The position numbers and the translations under genes were made by a program. DNA of 64,000 nt from Spizellomyces sp. 'palustris' (Eukaryota; Chytridiomycota; Chytridiomycetes; Spizellomycetales; Spizellomycetaceae): the NCBI GenBank assembly GCA_006535965.1, contig QEAR01000025.1, positions 1 through 64,000 of the forward strand. Reading direction: 5' to 3'. This document shows positions 32,455 to 46,932 of the stretch, in pieces. Under the pieces are notes generated by a model, which made no database searches, was not told where the DNA came from, and saw nothing but the letters and a program-made list of their open reading frames with translations. Within the stretch, counting starts at the first letter, position 1. Each line of letters opens with the position of its first letter.

Positions 32455-34363
32455 TCAAATTTCACTGCCATTCCATTTAACAAATCGCGCGTTGATGACC
32501 TCCAGGTCCAACTGCAGAAAGCCACCCTTCAGAGTAGGAGCGGCCTCACCACCTTCTTCTCCCACCTCCGAAGACAACGTTGTAATCAACGAGAATCTCG
32601 GCGCATTTTCTTCCTCGCCCGAGCTAGTGTGGCCTTCCGTGACAGGAGATTCAACGGGTTTTCGGTATGGTAGCAGGTGTATCAAATCACTAACATTTAT
32701 AAAAGGGACGGCGTGCCCGTCCTTACCGTCAGCACCATACTCTACTCCATGATCCGCAGGAACGTGCAGGAATTGTTGGGTACTGCTTTCATCATCCACG
32801 TACGCACTGCTTTCCATCAATAACCTTTTGCCAACTGCGCGCCCCAGCGTATGTTTTCTTCTCGACACTTTGGCGACAGCACCTTCTTCACGGAACAACG
32901 CGTGCAATTTCGCTAGCTCACTGCGCGACCGTTTGGAAAGACCCAGCTCTGCAGACAGCATCCCCAAAAGATCGGCAAATCGGTGATTCAACGGGAGAGA
33001 GACGGAGCTCTCAACGCGCGGTGCGACAGGGATGTGCGATAGTGGAACAAGCCCAGATTCACTTCGAACAATAGCGGCCGGAGCCGAAGGTGGAAGGTAT
33101 AAAACACTCGGAGCCGCTTCTAGGAGATGTATCCCTTTACTGTTACTCGGCACGCTGGCAACATCAGAGAATACCTTCCCGGTGATATGCCCTCCGAAAT
33201 GGGCAGAGGGGGAGAGGAAACCAGGTATGAGAATTAAAGCAAACGAGAAAAAAAATGCCTAGGAGATGGAGTGTGTAGGTTTGAAATCTGCGTTATCCTG
33301 GATCAAAAGCTCGGTTATGGCTTACCATAAAAACCGCTCCAATTGCCTTCCTGCCACCATCCTCAAACGGCCCCATCGATTCTAATATGCGGCGTGACAA
33401 CACTCCTCCTTCGAAATCAGAGCATCGTGCGCACAGATTTGATAATTTTCCTCTCAGGTTCATGTTCTCTTCTGTCAACACCTTATTTCGCATTCCCAAA
33501 TCGGCGATTTTTGCCTTCAATTCGGCATTTTCTTTGGAAAGCTGCTCCGCATAGGTTTCCAACATCTGTTGCTGCTCTCGTTTCCGCTTCCGTGATTCCA
33601 GTGCAGCCGCCCTGTTCTTTATCAATCGCTGCGTACGCTTATCCGCTGGGGTCAGATGAGGATTGAGATCAGGAAACGTGGTGGCGAGTGGGGACGGTTG
33701 GTGGAAAGCTGTCCTGGCCGGACCATTTTGATGATTATTTCCAGGTTTTGGCCCCGTCAGTTTCGGTAGTATCAATGGCCCTACGGCTATCGGCTTTGCT
33801 TCTACTTCATCCGTTTTGATACGCACTAGTGGCTGGGTTTCATGTTCTTCTTTCTCCACCTTCTGTTCGCCAGGAACAGAACAGTTTACAAACTTCCAAG
33901 ATACTGAGTTATCATAGCCGGTCACAGTGGGTATGGGTATATCAACGAGGCTCTCAGGGGACTTTAGACATGGCGCAAATTCTTGCAGCAACGGTGGTGG
34001 AGATAACAGGTTTGCTAGTTGGGCCTGTGGATGACAACCAGTCGACATAAGCAAACTATAACACAAAGGCAACCGTTAGCCGAACTCCACCTCATCAAAA
34101 TCCAATCTCCAGTTGGGGGTAGGTGAGGCCACGGAAGATGCAGAGGAAGGCGACGAAGGTGTAAATCCGCAAATATCGCTCCTTGGACTTTTCGGGGATG
34201 TCAAGCAAGCAGCGGACAGATATTTAACTGAATTTTCTGCGCAATTTTCTGTCTGATCGCTGCCTAAATCCTGAGGTTCCTGTGCTTCCAAGACATCTTC
34301 GTTTAGGAATGACCGAAAGAGCTCGTCGTCCGCAGCAGAACAGAAAGAAAGCTCCGCTTCCAT
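32455..34363 (-). CDS. Membrane-anchored bZIP transcription factor (ATF6/CREB3/bZIP28-like architecture)
   Basis: Predicted ER-anchored transcription factor. Exons 34363-34091, 34024-33326 and 33258-32455 give 591 aa in phase. The N-terminus is acidic and Ser/Pro-rich, like an activation domain. The basic region lies at about 222-241 (RLIKNRAAALESRKRKREQ, Asn228) and a leucine zipper at about 245-285. Then GGRKAIGAVFM|AFFFSFALILIPGFL forms a 22-residue hydrophobic span (about 318-339) across the last intron. About 250 residues follow. Basic residues just before the span favour a cytosolic N-terminus and luminal C-terminus. Dibasic RRKHTL and KRLLM sequences (about 422-472) could be protease sites, but lie far from the membrane. 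The zipper-then-span order matches ATF6, CREB3 and plant bZIP17/28, released by regulated proteolysis; function here is inferred. Confidence 0.88.
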
Positions 34364-34661
34364 GTTACGAGAGGAGAGATTGCAGCAATATTAAGCGCAA
34401 AGGGACGATAGACGGTGTGACGCTATCAGGAAATTTCAGAGTTCAAATATTCTGGTTTAGATCTTTCATGAAGCTTCCCCAACGCATGTACTTCACACTT
34501 CAAAGACCCCCAAACAAGTCTCAGCCTGTCCACGTGACAGTACCTTGTTCTCTGTGCCACAAGAGTCTGAACCCCATTCTACAGACGCCTGGTTTACAAC
34601 GGATAGCACATTAAGTGCGGTAAAATTATGGTACAATAGTTTACAAACAGATTCGGTAGCA

Positions 34662-35226
34662 TCAATCGTCCTCCGCCTCCTCTTCTTGTCGTCGTTTAGC
34701 AATGTCCGAAAAATGCGCTGGATACTGTGTTCCGACTTTGGCTCGAAGTGCTCTAATAGCCATTTACTTCAGATTGCTGGAGCAGAATCGTCCTTGATCA
34801 TATCTCACTTTACCTTATTCTCTTGAAAACAATGTCTAAGTCCCCTTTCATGTCTCGCAGTAGTCGTGTGTGGTTTTCCAGATTCTTAGCACATTGGGCA
34901 TAGCGTATGGCAGAGAAGTCATTAAACTTAGTAAGACTTTGATTGGTACTTTGTAAGGTTTGCAATCTTTGAGCGGATGAGAATATGAGAGAATTATCAG
35001 CGCGCACTTCGTCCTAGAAACGCACGCCGTACGTTTCTCCCTGACATTCCAAGATCTTCGACATGGTTTCATCGTCCACCATGTCGCAAAGCATGCTTGT
35101 CAACTTCTTCGGTCCAGAAGGAGCAGAGTTCTCCGGAATGCTGCTCGAGCTTGACCCCGAGCGGGTCATGCATGTGTCCAGCCGAGGCGGATTTTTTGCG
35201 GGTGTTCGTTCATGTGGCGAGTCCAT
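34662..35226 (-). CDS. KXD1: KXD1 (KxDL) protein, BORC/BLOC-1-related
   Basis: Coiled-coil subunit of the BLOC-1/BORC complexes that position lysosomes and endosomes; the fungal homologue acts in endosomal maturation. Exons 35226-35080, 35013-34814 and 34752-34662 give 145 aa. The KxDL signature is in LLRDMKGDLDIVFKRIR, preceded by LTKFNDFSAIRYAQCAKNL, aligned with animal LLNFNNLSSARLQQMSERF. Exon 3 supplies RALRAKVGTQYPAHFSDI and a charged tail. The ATG|GTGGAC donor (35079) is favoured because the alternative would leave a 19-nt intron. The N-terminus is disordered. The ATG lies 92 nt from the VPS22 ATG on the other strand. Confidence 0.87.
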
Positions 35227-35318
35227 TCTGAGGAAGTAACGTTGATTATCCAGCACGATTCGATCGTGGCTGCGCGTCTTCCCTCCACTGGCTGACGCAG
35301 CGAACAGTAGTTTCAACA

Positions 35319-36310
35319 ATGTCGCGACGACGAGTTGGAATACACGGCCTGCAGCAACAAGCCCGCACAAATGCCGAATTCCAAAGAGCGGGAGAGGCAC
35401 TTGCACACCAACAGCTAGAACAGGTGAAATGTTGCTGCAGTACCAAAAAAAAACTGACTTTGCATCTCACTCAGACATCCATTATTAGCTCAAAACGCAG
35501 CTGTCAGTCTTCAAGACAAATCTAGAGGACTTTGCTCGCAAATACCGAAAAGATATCAAGCGTGACCCCAAGTTTCGGATGCATTTCCAGCGAATGTGTA
35601 CGAATATTGGCATTGACCCACTAGCTTGTATGTGACCACGTCGACACAGAGGTTTTGCACACGTAACTCTCTGTGATATGCTAACTAGCTTTCCATATTA
35701 GCCAATAAAGGGTTCTGGTCTGAACTTTTAGGTGTTGGAGACTTTTACTACGAATTGGGTGTACAGATCGCCGAAATATGTATCGCTACGCGTGAACGGA
35801 ACGGCGGGCTCATTGATGTCACTGATCTTAAGCGCCTTCTGGAGAGACTACGTGGGCGCAATGCGCAGGAAATTAGCGAGTATGATGTGCGTCCTCTTGG
35901 CTCATCGTCCCTCTTTGGTAATCGCTTGTCTGTTGGCGGTTTAGGGACGACATCGTCCGCAGCATCAAAAATCTCAAACCGTTGGGGAATGGGTTTGATG
36001 TAGTGCAAATTGGATCTCGAAAGCTCGTACAATCCGTCCCAAGAGAGCTGAACGTGGACTTCTCCACTGTACTGAATTTGGCGCAAGTTGTCGGATTTAC
36101 AACTATTCGGGAGGTCACATCTCGGCTGAACTGGGATGCGGATCGGTCTCAGAGGGTTTTGGTACGTCATGGTCTTACACCGGCCCATGTCAAGTATCGT
36201 ATCTCATTTATTTTCTGCAGGATGACTTATTGAAAGACGGCATATGTTGGATTGATATGCAAACAGAGCCGGCGGAGTACTGGGTCGCAGGATTCTTTGC
36301 CGATTCATGA
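35319..36310 (+). CDS. VPS22: ESCRT-II subunit VPS22/SNF8
   Basis: Core subunit of ESCRT-II, which sorts ubiquitinated cargo into multivesicular bodies. Exons 35319-35423, 35489-35627, 35702-35879, 35945-36161 and 36221-36310 give 242 aa. It starts MSRRRVGIHGL, as the family's MHRRGVGAGAI. Strong blocks are VFKTNLEDFARKY, FRMHFQRMCTNIGIDPLAS, GFWSELLGVGDFYYELGVQI, RNGGLIDVTDLKRLL, QSVPRELNVDFSTVLNLAQ and DDLLKDGICWIDMQ, covering both winged helices. The 35880 donor (GA|GTATGA) restores EISEDDIVRSIKNLK. Length equals that of human SNF8 without its short C-terminal extension. Confidence 0.96.
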
Positions 36311-36487
36311 GAATGAGTCCTTGCAATGTATATATTTATCTTTGTATACCATACAGCTAGCTACTACTTGGCCAGCATTTCTGGCATATTGGAAAGCTTT
36401 GAGTTGTACAGAGGGCCACTCATCTTTCAAAAGTTCTATTCATTGGACAACGACCTAAATGACATCCATCCATGATGACAAATCTGA

Positions 36488-38921
36488 TCATTCATCAGTT
36501 GTACATCCCAATGATGCATTATTTACCTATGCCAAAAAGACTGGTTAGGAACCCATTCTGTCCAACCTTCGAATGCAAAGGAAAACTCACGTTCTTAATG
36601 AACTTATACAGAGTGCCCTTGGTGGCCTTGTAGGGTGGTGCCGACCATGACTTCCGCCTGTTTTCAAACTCGACTTCAGAAGCGTTTACGGAAATGGATT
36701 TAGAGTTTGCATCGATGGAGACGATATCTCCGTCTCGAATGAGGGCAATGGGACCTCCGACCTGAGCTTCAGGGGTGATGTGGCCAATGATGAAGCCCTG
36801 TGCAAGGATGCGTAAGCCAGGTGAACCAGACCATGAGAACGGCACATCGGGCTCTTACGTGACTTCCACCGGAGAATCGTCCGTCCGTCAAAAGGGCAAC
36901 ATCGTTGCCCAATCCCGCACCCATTACCGCACTGGTTGGAGTCACTTGGAACCAGGAAGAAGATTCAGGCGAAAAGAATTTACGGCTAATATCAATCCAC
37001 ATGGTTCCTTACACATCTCGGGCATGCCAGGCCCCCCTTTAGGGCCCTCATATCGGATGACGACGACGTCTCCCTTTCCAATTTTCTTGTTCTCCAAGGC
37101 AGCAAGCATATCCTCCTCGCAGTCAAAGACCTTAGCAGGCCCCTCAAAGGACATCCCTTCTTTACCAGTGATCTTCGCTACCGAACCTTCCGGAGCTAAA
37201 TTACCCTTCAAAATCTGAATGTGCCCAGTTGATTTGATAGGTTTGGACAGAGGGCGGATGATTTCTTGACCAGGTTTAAGCCCGGGAAGGTCCTTCAAGT
37301 TCTCTGCTAACGTCTTTCCGGTCACCGTAAGGCAGTCACCGTTTAATAATCCCTCTTCAAGGAGGTACTTCATCACTGCGGGAATGCCACCGATTTCGTG
37401 GAGGTCCGCGAATACATACTTTCCACTAAGGCGAACCGTAGTAAGCAAAGTGTCACATGAAACTGTTGACGAGCATGACATATACCTAGGTTTCAAGTCA
37501 GCAATCAAAGGAACACGGTCGCTAACAGCCTGGAAGTCATCGATGGTGAGGGTCACGCCGAGCGCACGTGCGATAGCAATGAAATGCAGGACAACGTTTG
37601 TTGAGCCTGGTCAATGGACGTAGTCGCGTAAATATAACTACCAAAATAAACACCCCAGAGGTTGCTCATACCCCCAAGCGCCATTGTGAGCACCATTGCG
37701 TTTTCGAACGCTTCTCGAGTCATGATGTCCTTGGGAGTGATGTTGTTTTCGAGCAGGTATTTGATTGCCTCGCCCGCTTTGATGCATTCCTCCAATTTCT
37801 GAGGGTCTTCCGCGGGTGTGGACGAACTGTAGGGTAAACTCATACCCATTGCCTCGATTGCGCTGGACACTTCAGTTCAAATGGCACTGAGCAGTGGAAA
37901 TATTTCGAATCACAACGAATGCTTCCTTACTGGAATTGGCTGTGTACATGCCCCCGCAGGCCCCTGCACCCGGGCATGAATGTCTTACGACATCAACCCG
38001 CTCCTCCTCTGTCACACGACCGGCAATATACTCTCCATAGACCTGGAACGCGGATACGATATCCAACGGTTCGCCACCGCATGATTTCCCAGCTTTTATC
38101 GAACCGCCGTAGACAATAAGGGATGGACGATTTAACCGAGCCAACGCAATGAGACATCCCGGCATGTTTTTGTCGCACCCTGTGGATAGTTTATATGATT
38201 TGAGAATCATATCCCTTCCAAGAAAAAGCCACATAATTCGTACCAGGGATGGATATATTGCCATCGTACCATTGTGCAGCCATCACCGTTTCAATGGAGT
38301 CCGCAATAATCTCTCTTGATTGAAGAGAATAACTCATACCCTCAGTACCCATGCTTATACCGTCACTGACGCCGATTGTGTTGAATCGATATCCGATCAG
38401 CCCCGCCTTTTTAACACCTTCCTTAACTTTACCGGAGAGATCAAGAAGGTGCATGTTGCATGGGTTCCCTTCGTACCATCTGCATATCAAGCGCTTTCGT
38501 TGGCTGCTGACGTTTCCATAAAGAGTTAGCGAGCTCGATAAACCTACACGCTAGAAATTCCAACTTGGGGCAAGTCCAGGTCTTCGGGCGTCAGTCCTGT
38601 AGCGTGCACTGTTGTCCCAGGACGTTAAGAAGGGCATGCCTAAAACAGCGTCGGCAAGGTGGACTTACACATAGCTTGCGAAGCGCCCTGTGATTTTGGT
38701 TGTGTAATCCTCGCACTGTATCGGTTTGGGGCAGTGTCATTTGCTGGACTGGCGTACTGGCGCACAAGGGCTGGAAGACTGATGTAGGGTAGATAAGCAT
38801 CAAAGTGGCGATTGCTGCGGGACCAATCAACCCTTTACCTTCGTACGCATATCGTCCTTTTTCTGGCAGCGGACGCCGACGTTAGCACTCGAGCACTGCA
38901 TGCGGACATTCGAAGCTGCAT
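36488..38921 (-). CDS. ILV3: Dihydroxy-acid dehydratase, mitochondrial
   Basis: Fe-S dehydratase for the third step of valine and isoleucine synthesis, in mitochondria. Eleven exons (38921-38839, 38748-38669, 38608-38548, 38479-38244, 38179-37931, 37869-37672, 37606-37486, 37425-37013, 36944-36859, 36797-36591, 36526-36488) give 590 aa with all phases agreeing. Exon 1 encodes a classic targeting peptide ([19 protein letters not shown], then RKR). Then [37 protein letters not shown] and [18 protein letters not shown] supply cluster and substrate residues. [16 protein letters not shown] and the C-terminal end are intact. Animals lack this pathway, which supports a fungal source. Confidence 0.96.
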
Positions 38922-39018
38922 GTTTTCTTAACCTAGTATTAGAATCCCAACTCTGGCCTTTTAACAACAACGGGCTACTATCAAACTAAGCCATAGATCT
39001 TTTCTGATAATCTTCTGA

Positions 39019-40023
39019 ATGAGTCACCTGAGTCACATCCGACACGTGGGCGCAGCACTTGGTTCTTCAGCATCAGTTGGACTGCTGCGAGCATTTCTGC
39101 AAGGGTCCCTTCTGTTGCCCGGTTTCCTATTGCTCAGCAACTGTCATGCAGTCTCTTTCCAACGACTGAAGATGACGGAACACCATGGTATTAGGCGGAA
39201 TTTTCGTCATGTGCCATTCATGCAGCGTAGAGGTGTTACCATGTCAACAGTGAGTCCTACTTACTGGTGAATACCGCCGTTCAGGACGGCGAGCCTGCGG
39301 TTGGCTGTTGCTTATTGTACCATGATGGATCGACGTCAACAGAGTCGTTTTGGGTCGTTTGTTCGAAGGAGAATTGTCGCTCCCTTCAAGGCTGCCCTAC
39401 GTGGTATGGTATGCAACTTATGCTGTGGATTTGATATTTGCGCCTGTTCCTCACCTGTCTTCCATGACGCCCTTGCCAAAAAGCCGGCATGTCCCCCGAC
39501 AAGCTGTCGCTGACAATAACGCTAGCGGTTGTATGTGGTCTCTTCCCTGTCCTCGGGGTTACCTCATTACTATGCCTAGCTGCAGCGTGGCGTTTCGGCT
39601 TGAACACACCGGTTATGCAAGCTATCAACCTTCTCCTTACTCCCGCTGATGTCGCTTTGTACGGTGGCTGAAATGTCTTTTCATGCCCTTGGGTCTTAAC
39701 TCACTTACTCGTAAACCAGGTCACTTCCATTTATGCGTTTTGGGGAACATATCTTGCACAGAGAACCTCTCCCACTTTCTCCCGCTGACCTTTTTGCTCA
39801 TTTAAAGCAAGTTGGATTCTGGAGTGGGGCGTCTACCATTATCACTGGCCTTGGGTGCGCGATATTGGGCTGGGCAGTCGCCATGGCGCCTGTAGGAACC
39901 GTTATCTATTACGCCTTGAGACCTCTCGTCCGGAGAATTATGCTGAAAAAAGACGCAGCGGCTGAATTGGAAGATCCATTGTTGCGAGCAAGACGTCGGT
40001 CGTGTCCGGACGTCGATGGTTGA
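39019..40023 (+). CDS. DUF2062 membrane protein, function unknown
   Basis: Multi-pass protein of the DUF2062 family, found in bacteria and some eukaryotes. Exons 39019-39249, 39343-39403 and a third from 39484 are clear. The joined text SRFGSFVRRRIVAPFKAALR|..GMSPDKLSL starts the domain. LAVVCGLFPVLGVTSLLCL and a LNTPVMQAINLLLTP block follow. The domain resumes with FMRFGEHILHREPLPLSPADL and a final hydrophobic segment (STIITGLGCAILGWAVAMA), ending at 40023. The splice between LLLTP (about 39650) and PFMRFGE (about 39725) could not be found in phase with either GT or GC donors. A sequence indel or an unusual junction is possible. The N-terminal 70 residues are variable and may include an organelle-targeting signal. 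Confidence 0.75.
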
Positions 40024-40204
40024 TGAGCTACACACAAGCGACACATCTGATTACCTCGAGAAACATGCTCCAGAAATCGCGTGCGCTACAATGATGTAGT
40101 TTTTGCCTTTGCATCCAGGGCTTTAATTTTGCATTAGCATTTTGCGATCTGTAGTACATATTATATCCAGCGATGTCCAGCGTTTTTACAACATAAAATT
40201 TATA

Positions 40205-42196
<1,992 letters not shown>

Positions 42197-42410
42197 TGCA
42201 AGTATCTTGCGCTTCAATGGAACTTACAAAGTGAATGATGGTGAGTTGAAATACAAGGAGGTTTTAACCTTTGGAGCCAATGGACATGCCAATTTAACCA
42301 TATCTGTCGTTTGTCCATTACTTCGGACCGTCACATGACCCACATAAGGGGATGCTCCAACTCCTAGGATTGGGCAACTTTCATTTCGCCCGCGATTGTG
42401 ATTGCGCACG

Positions 42411-44215
42411 ATGCGCATTTTATTTCAAGAGGAACATGACACCCAGGCAGACTCCGATTCATCCGATCAATGGCTTGACGAGGATATATGGGGGTTACCT
42501 GACGACGGGTATCCTACGGAAACATCCGAAATGCAGGAGGAAGTGGAAGCCGCGGTGATGCCACTCTATGCACGGTACAAGTGGAAAGTACCACCTGAAC
42601 CCTTAACAAGGTGGGTTTACTAGAGCAGCCCAGGTAAACCAGATGTCAGTTGTGGATAGAGGGGATGCGATTACAACACGCTTACTGCCGTTCCTGCAGT
42701 GTCAAGTTGCAACGAAACCTACACGTACGGTACCTCAAGTCCGGTTTGGAAGGCCTTTCGAAGCGCTTCGTAGTCCTGGATGCCAGTCAGCCCTGGCTTG
42801 TGTACTGGATGCTACATGGGCTAGATCTCCTTGAAGAACCATTGTCGCAAGAAGTAGCCTCGCGGGCAGTCAAAACATTGGCTCGGTGTCAGAATTCCAC
42901 TGGCGGATTCGGGGGAGGACCTGGCCAAATATCACATGTGGCAACAACATATGCTGCTGTCAATGCGTTGGCCATTGTTGGGACTCAGGAGGCGTATGAT
43001 GTGATTGACAGGTGAACACAGGTCTTTTCCCATCGATTACGGAACCCAGCTGATTTTTTGATCAGATGGGCACTGCTGGACTGGCTCCGGCGACTGAAGC
43101 AAGCAGACGGATCTTTTCTCATGCATGAGGGGGGCGAAGTGGATGTTAGGTACATTTCCAACAAGCCTATGATTGTTCGTCTCCGGGCTCTTCTAACTGA
43201 TACATATTCAGAGGAATTTATTGCGCGTTAGCAACAGTCAAACTTCTAAATATCTTAAGCCCCGACCTGGCCGCAAATTCAGAACACTTCATTGCTCGGT
43301 AAGAACTTTGCGTCTGAACAAATTTGCTTGCATACTCTCATGGCCTATCTGCAGCTCTCAAACCTATGAAGGAGGAATTGGTGGAATTCCAGGTGTAGAA
43401 GCTCATGGCGGTTATACATTCTGCGCCTTTGCAGCGACGGAACTTTTAGGAAAAACAGAGCTCCTGGACCTTGACAAATTGTCAAGATGGCTGTGTTTCC
43501 GGCAACTAGCAGTCGAAAAAGGATTCCAAGGCAGGACAAATAAGCTTGTGGATGGGTGCTATTCGTTCTGGCAAGGGGGCGCTTTCCCGTTGCTTGAATG
43601 TGCATTAGCTAGACGTGATGGTGATGAAGTGGGGGAAGGTGCGTCGCACATACCTGCGCGGGACGTCATTCATTTTTCTTTAATTAACTCGCTGCTCTGC
43701 GTGCAGTGGATCTTTTTGATCGAGGTATTTACTCGGAGTTGATATCAATAGTCCTATCGGCTAATTGTATCTTTTTGTTTGATAACAGAGGCCTTACAGG
43801 AATATATTCTCATATGCTGTCAAGGAGAGCGGGGAGGGTTGAAGGATAAACCGGACAAGTGCGTCACAACGGTCCTTAGCTCTTGGATAGCTGCTATATT
43901 GACCGATCTTTCATCAATCAGGAATCCTGATTATTATCACACTTGCTACGTCCTCTCTGGACTCTCTATAGCTCAACACCGGTATGCTTGGGATCCTGTA
44001 CAGGAGGACATTATTGTGGCCGATGGAGAACGAGGTCCCGTAGTTGTTGGGAATGGGCAAAATTTGTTGGTGCGTCTTGCACAGTCAGTCTTCCCTATAG
44101 CATCTTCTAATGTGCAATCTTGTAACAGCCTGCAACGCATCCTGTACATAACATTCTTCCTCGCCACGTAACGCGCATACGAGCGCATTTTGCTGAGGAG
44201 CTTCCTGGTGCTTAA
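42411..44215 (+). CDS. RAM1: Protein farnesyltransferase subunit beta
   Basis: Catalytic zinc subunit that farnesylates CaaX proteins such as Ras and mating factors, in the cytosol. Nine exons (42411-42610, 42700-43011, 43066-43149, 43212-43298, 43355-43638, 43707-43724, 43789-43858, 43922-44069, 44129-44215) give 429 aa. The sixth exon is 18 nt. Alpha-alpha barrel repeats are obvious: VVLDASQPWLVYWMLH, GGFGGGPGQISHVATTYAA, GSFLMHEGGEVDVR, YEGGIGGIPGVEAHGGYTFC. Zinc ligands are in FQGRTNKLVDGCYSFWQ (Asp, Cys) and DYYHTCYVLSGLSIAQH (His). The EAHGGYTF text and C-terminal THPVHNI separate it from the GGTase beta subunits. Confidence 0.96.
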
Positions 44216-44366
44216 ATGAGACTTGAATTCCAAGATGACCTTGTCAGAAAACCCTGTCAAAGACTAAGAAAAAAGACTTTTTATGGATTATTTGCGAATT
44301 GGACAGAATTCTCCAAAACATGAACCAGAGATTTCAATACGGCTTCATGCTATTAACAAGTCCCCT

Positions 44367-46553
44367 TCAATCCAACGAAGGCATCACAGTGAGGGGATTT
44401 ATCGATGCCCTTATCGCCGCTCTCTCCCCATGATTTAGATACGACGACAAATCAAACGATATTGTGACTATGCCAATGATGATCTCGAACGCTACAAGAT
44501 ATGCAGGGATGAGAAAAAATTGCAATCCACAAGGTCAGAGGACCTCGATCCATACCAATGAGGATGATAACGATCCATTCGAGCTGTTCCCCATGTGAAC
44601 TTGTTTGATGTTCTTTCAACATATCCAAGAGATCGGATATTACGGAAACCCGTTGATTAAGAAGGTCAACTCTAAATGAACCATTGTTTGAGATACAACG
44701 ACAACGCATTGGAAATTACAGTTACCGACCGTTGCGAAATTTCAAGATACCCCCGAATGGCCATATACAATGGTTCCAACGCGGGTTCACTCCTACAAGT
44801 ACAATGTTAATATTCAGGTTATCGCAACAGCATGATAATTCAGCCACACCAGAAAATTTCGGGAATATCTTGATTGAGAATATTCTGATAAGAGAAGTGC
44901 CCATAGCACGACCGTTTAAAAGACTTCTCTTACCTAGCACATTGGACACCAGATTCACATTGATCCGCATGATGAACAACTGTCCAATCTTCTTGTTCAC
45001 GGATTTCCTGTTTCCATGTGTCAGCATGCCTGAGCGTGAGAAAATGCCTCGTCGCACCACAAACCTTGACATTCGGATTTTGCCCGTCTCTGCAAGGATT
45101 TGAGGAACATGCTTTGTGCTCTCGATAGTTTCCTCGATCAGTCCTTCAAACAACGCCAGTTTGACGGATTGAGCGATGGCGTGGGAAATAGTCAGTTTGA
45201 TCATATAATTTGCGGGATTCTTTGGAGGTTGTGAGCATGGTTTTGTAAGTTCGTGCGTTTCTACAAGGCACATCGGGCATTCATACCTTCAGAGTAATGA
45301 TATCATTGTAGATTCGCGGTTGATAGTAAGCTAAGAGGGTCAGACCACTATGAGTAACGACCTCAGTTGACAACTTCCCATTGGCGATCTACCGTTGTAA
45401 TGGAACACAAATTCTTCAATCTCAATGTCATCCTCCCCTACAAAGAAAAAGAACAAACAATCAACGCAATAAGTATATCACCTTCCCCAACCTTATGCAG
45501 CAAACTGCTTTCCCTTACCCAATTTTTCCTCCTCGAAAGGTTCCAACTCTTTCAACACAATCTGCTCTTCGGCCTCCGATAGTCCCCACATGACAACCAC
45601 TCCGTATGCAAAAAACAAGCATTCTCCAATTGGCGCTATTCGTTTCGCTAGATTGTCATATGGAATATTGCTTGGTATCGTCCTCCCAGATGCGTCGATA
45701 TTTTGCTCAAAAAAAGAGTCGATGTTGTCAATTGCCGCTTCGTGTCGAGGACTTTGGATTTCACCCGCAATATCCTCTGTGGATAAATTGATCAAATCGG
45801 GAGTAGGTTCGCTGTTTACATGCGAATGGCCGTTGGGTGCAAACACCATGTATGGGGTGTGGATTGCTAAAAGTTTGGAATCGTCAGATTGGCGGATGGA
45901 CTGCTCGCCTTGAAGTAAGGCATCCACATTATGACGTCCTGTGTTTACCTTCATCAAACTTCTTGGGAGCGGTCCGATTTCGGTTGGCTCGACTTTTCAG
46001 GTAATCCATCAACGCGTCCATCTTATAGGAACTATCAAAGACAGAACAAACATGAATTACAAGACTTCTCTTCACGCATAGATAAATCACCGTATTATCG
46101 ATAAATACTTTGCGGTACAGTATGCGGTGACTCTCGGTAACCATTTCTTCTCCAGTCTGCTCAACCATCGTTCTTTCTGTGTCTTGGCCGTGACGTGTGG
46201 GAGTTGTGGGATGTTATCTAGTTGCTCATCGAGGTCGATTGTCGGTTCGTGTACAGTAGGTACGTCGGCAGGGAAGAGGGTGAGCTTTTGTGAAGTTTTG
46301 GTGGTACTGTGCGCAGAGAATCATCCAGTTAGTCTCAGTTGGGTCCAGAGACAAGAATATCTACCCTTTACCGCTTGGGCATCCTGGCATCGGCCTTCCC
46401 GGCCTTTCCTTGGGTTGTTGTTATTGAGGTGGGCTGCGGATTTGCTGGAACGGAAGTCACTGAGGTGACGGGCGCGGGCAATAGTGGCTGGGTAGCATCG
46501 TCCGAGGATCCCTGTCGGGATGGCCTTCCAGATCTCTTATTAGTCATGCTCAT
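44367..46553 (-). CDS. RMD1/SIF3-like DUF155 membrane protein
   Basis: Member of the RMD1/Sad1-interacting factor 3 (DUF155) family, with roles reported in meiotic nuclear division and mitochondrial or vacuolar membranes; the biochemistry is unknown. Twelve exons (46553-46372, 46306-46091, 46031-45949, 45908-45519, 45437-45393, 45330-45287, 45219-45065, 45007-44934, 44868-44850, 44792-44730, 44671-44556, 44491-44367) give 503 aa in phase. One exon is 19 nt. Family blocks are YLSIIRSYKMDALMDYLKSR, VVVMWGLSEAEEQIVLKELEPFEEE, QPRIYNDIITLK, ISHAIAQSVKLALFE, LAETGKIRMSRKSVNKKIGQLF and PEIFWSEPALEPLY. Near the end LEWIVIILIA|FEIIIGIVTI is a membrane span formed across the last intron. The N-terminus is Ser/Thr/Pro-rich. 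Confidence 0.93.
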
Positions 46554-46932
46554 ATCTATCAAGTTAACGAGGAATCTAGGCTTCCTCGAGATCTGTGAGA
46601 CAAAGTGGGAAAGTTGGGGCTTTGAGTCGAACGAGACTGTCACTTGGATGCGATGCCTGTAATGTAACTGGATATTGCCTGGGCATCGCAGGGAAGCTTC
46701 TGAGATGAAGCATCCGTCATACGCGGTCACATGACTCAGTGGAAAGAACAGGCAGCAGTGCAGAGCAGAGTGCAGAGTGCAATATCTGAACTGTTCAGCC
46801 CTGTTTTACAACTTTTCTATTGTACATAAAGTTACAAAAGCCCTTAGGGAAACTATGGATGAAGATTGATATTTGCATATTTAAACAGTTAATTGAACGT
46901 CTACACCCCGATTATTTTTTTAACTACTACTG
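46554..46932. other. Intergenic region
   Basis: About 380 nt between the RMD1-like ATG and the SPIN90-like stop. A short imperfect GCAGA/GTGCA repeat lies near 46752-46785. No gene seen. Confidence 0.5.
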
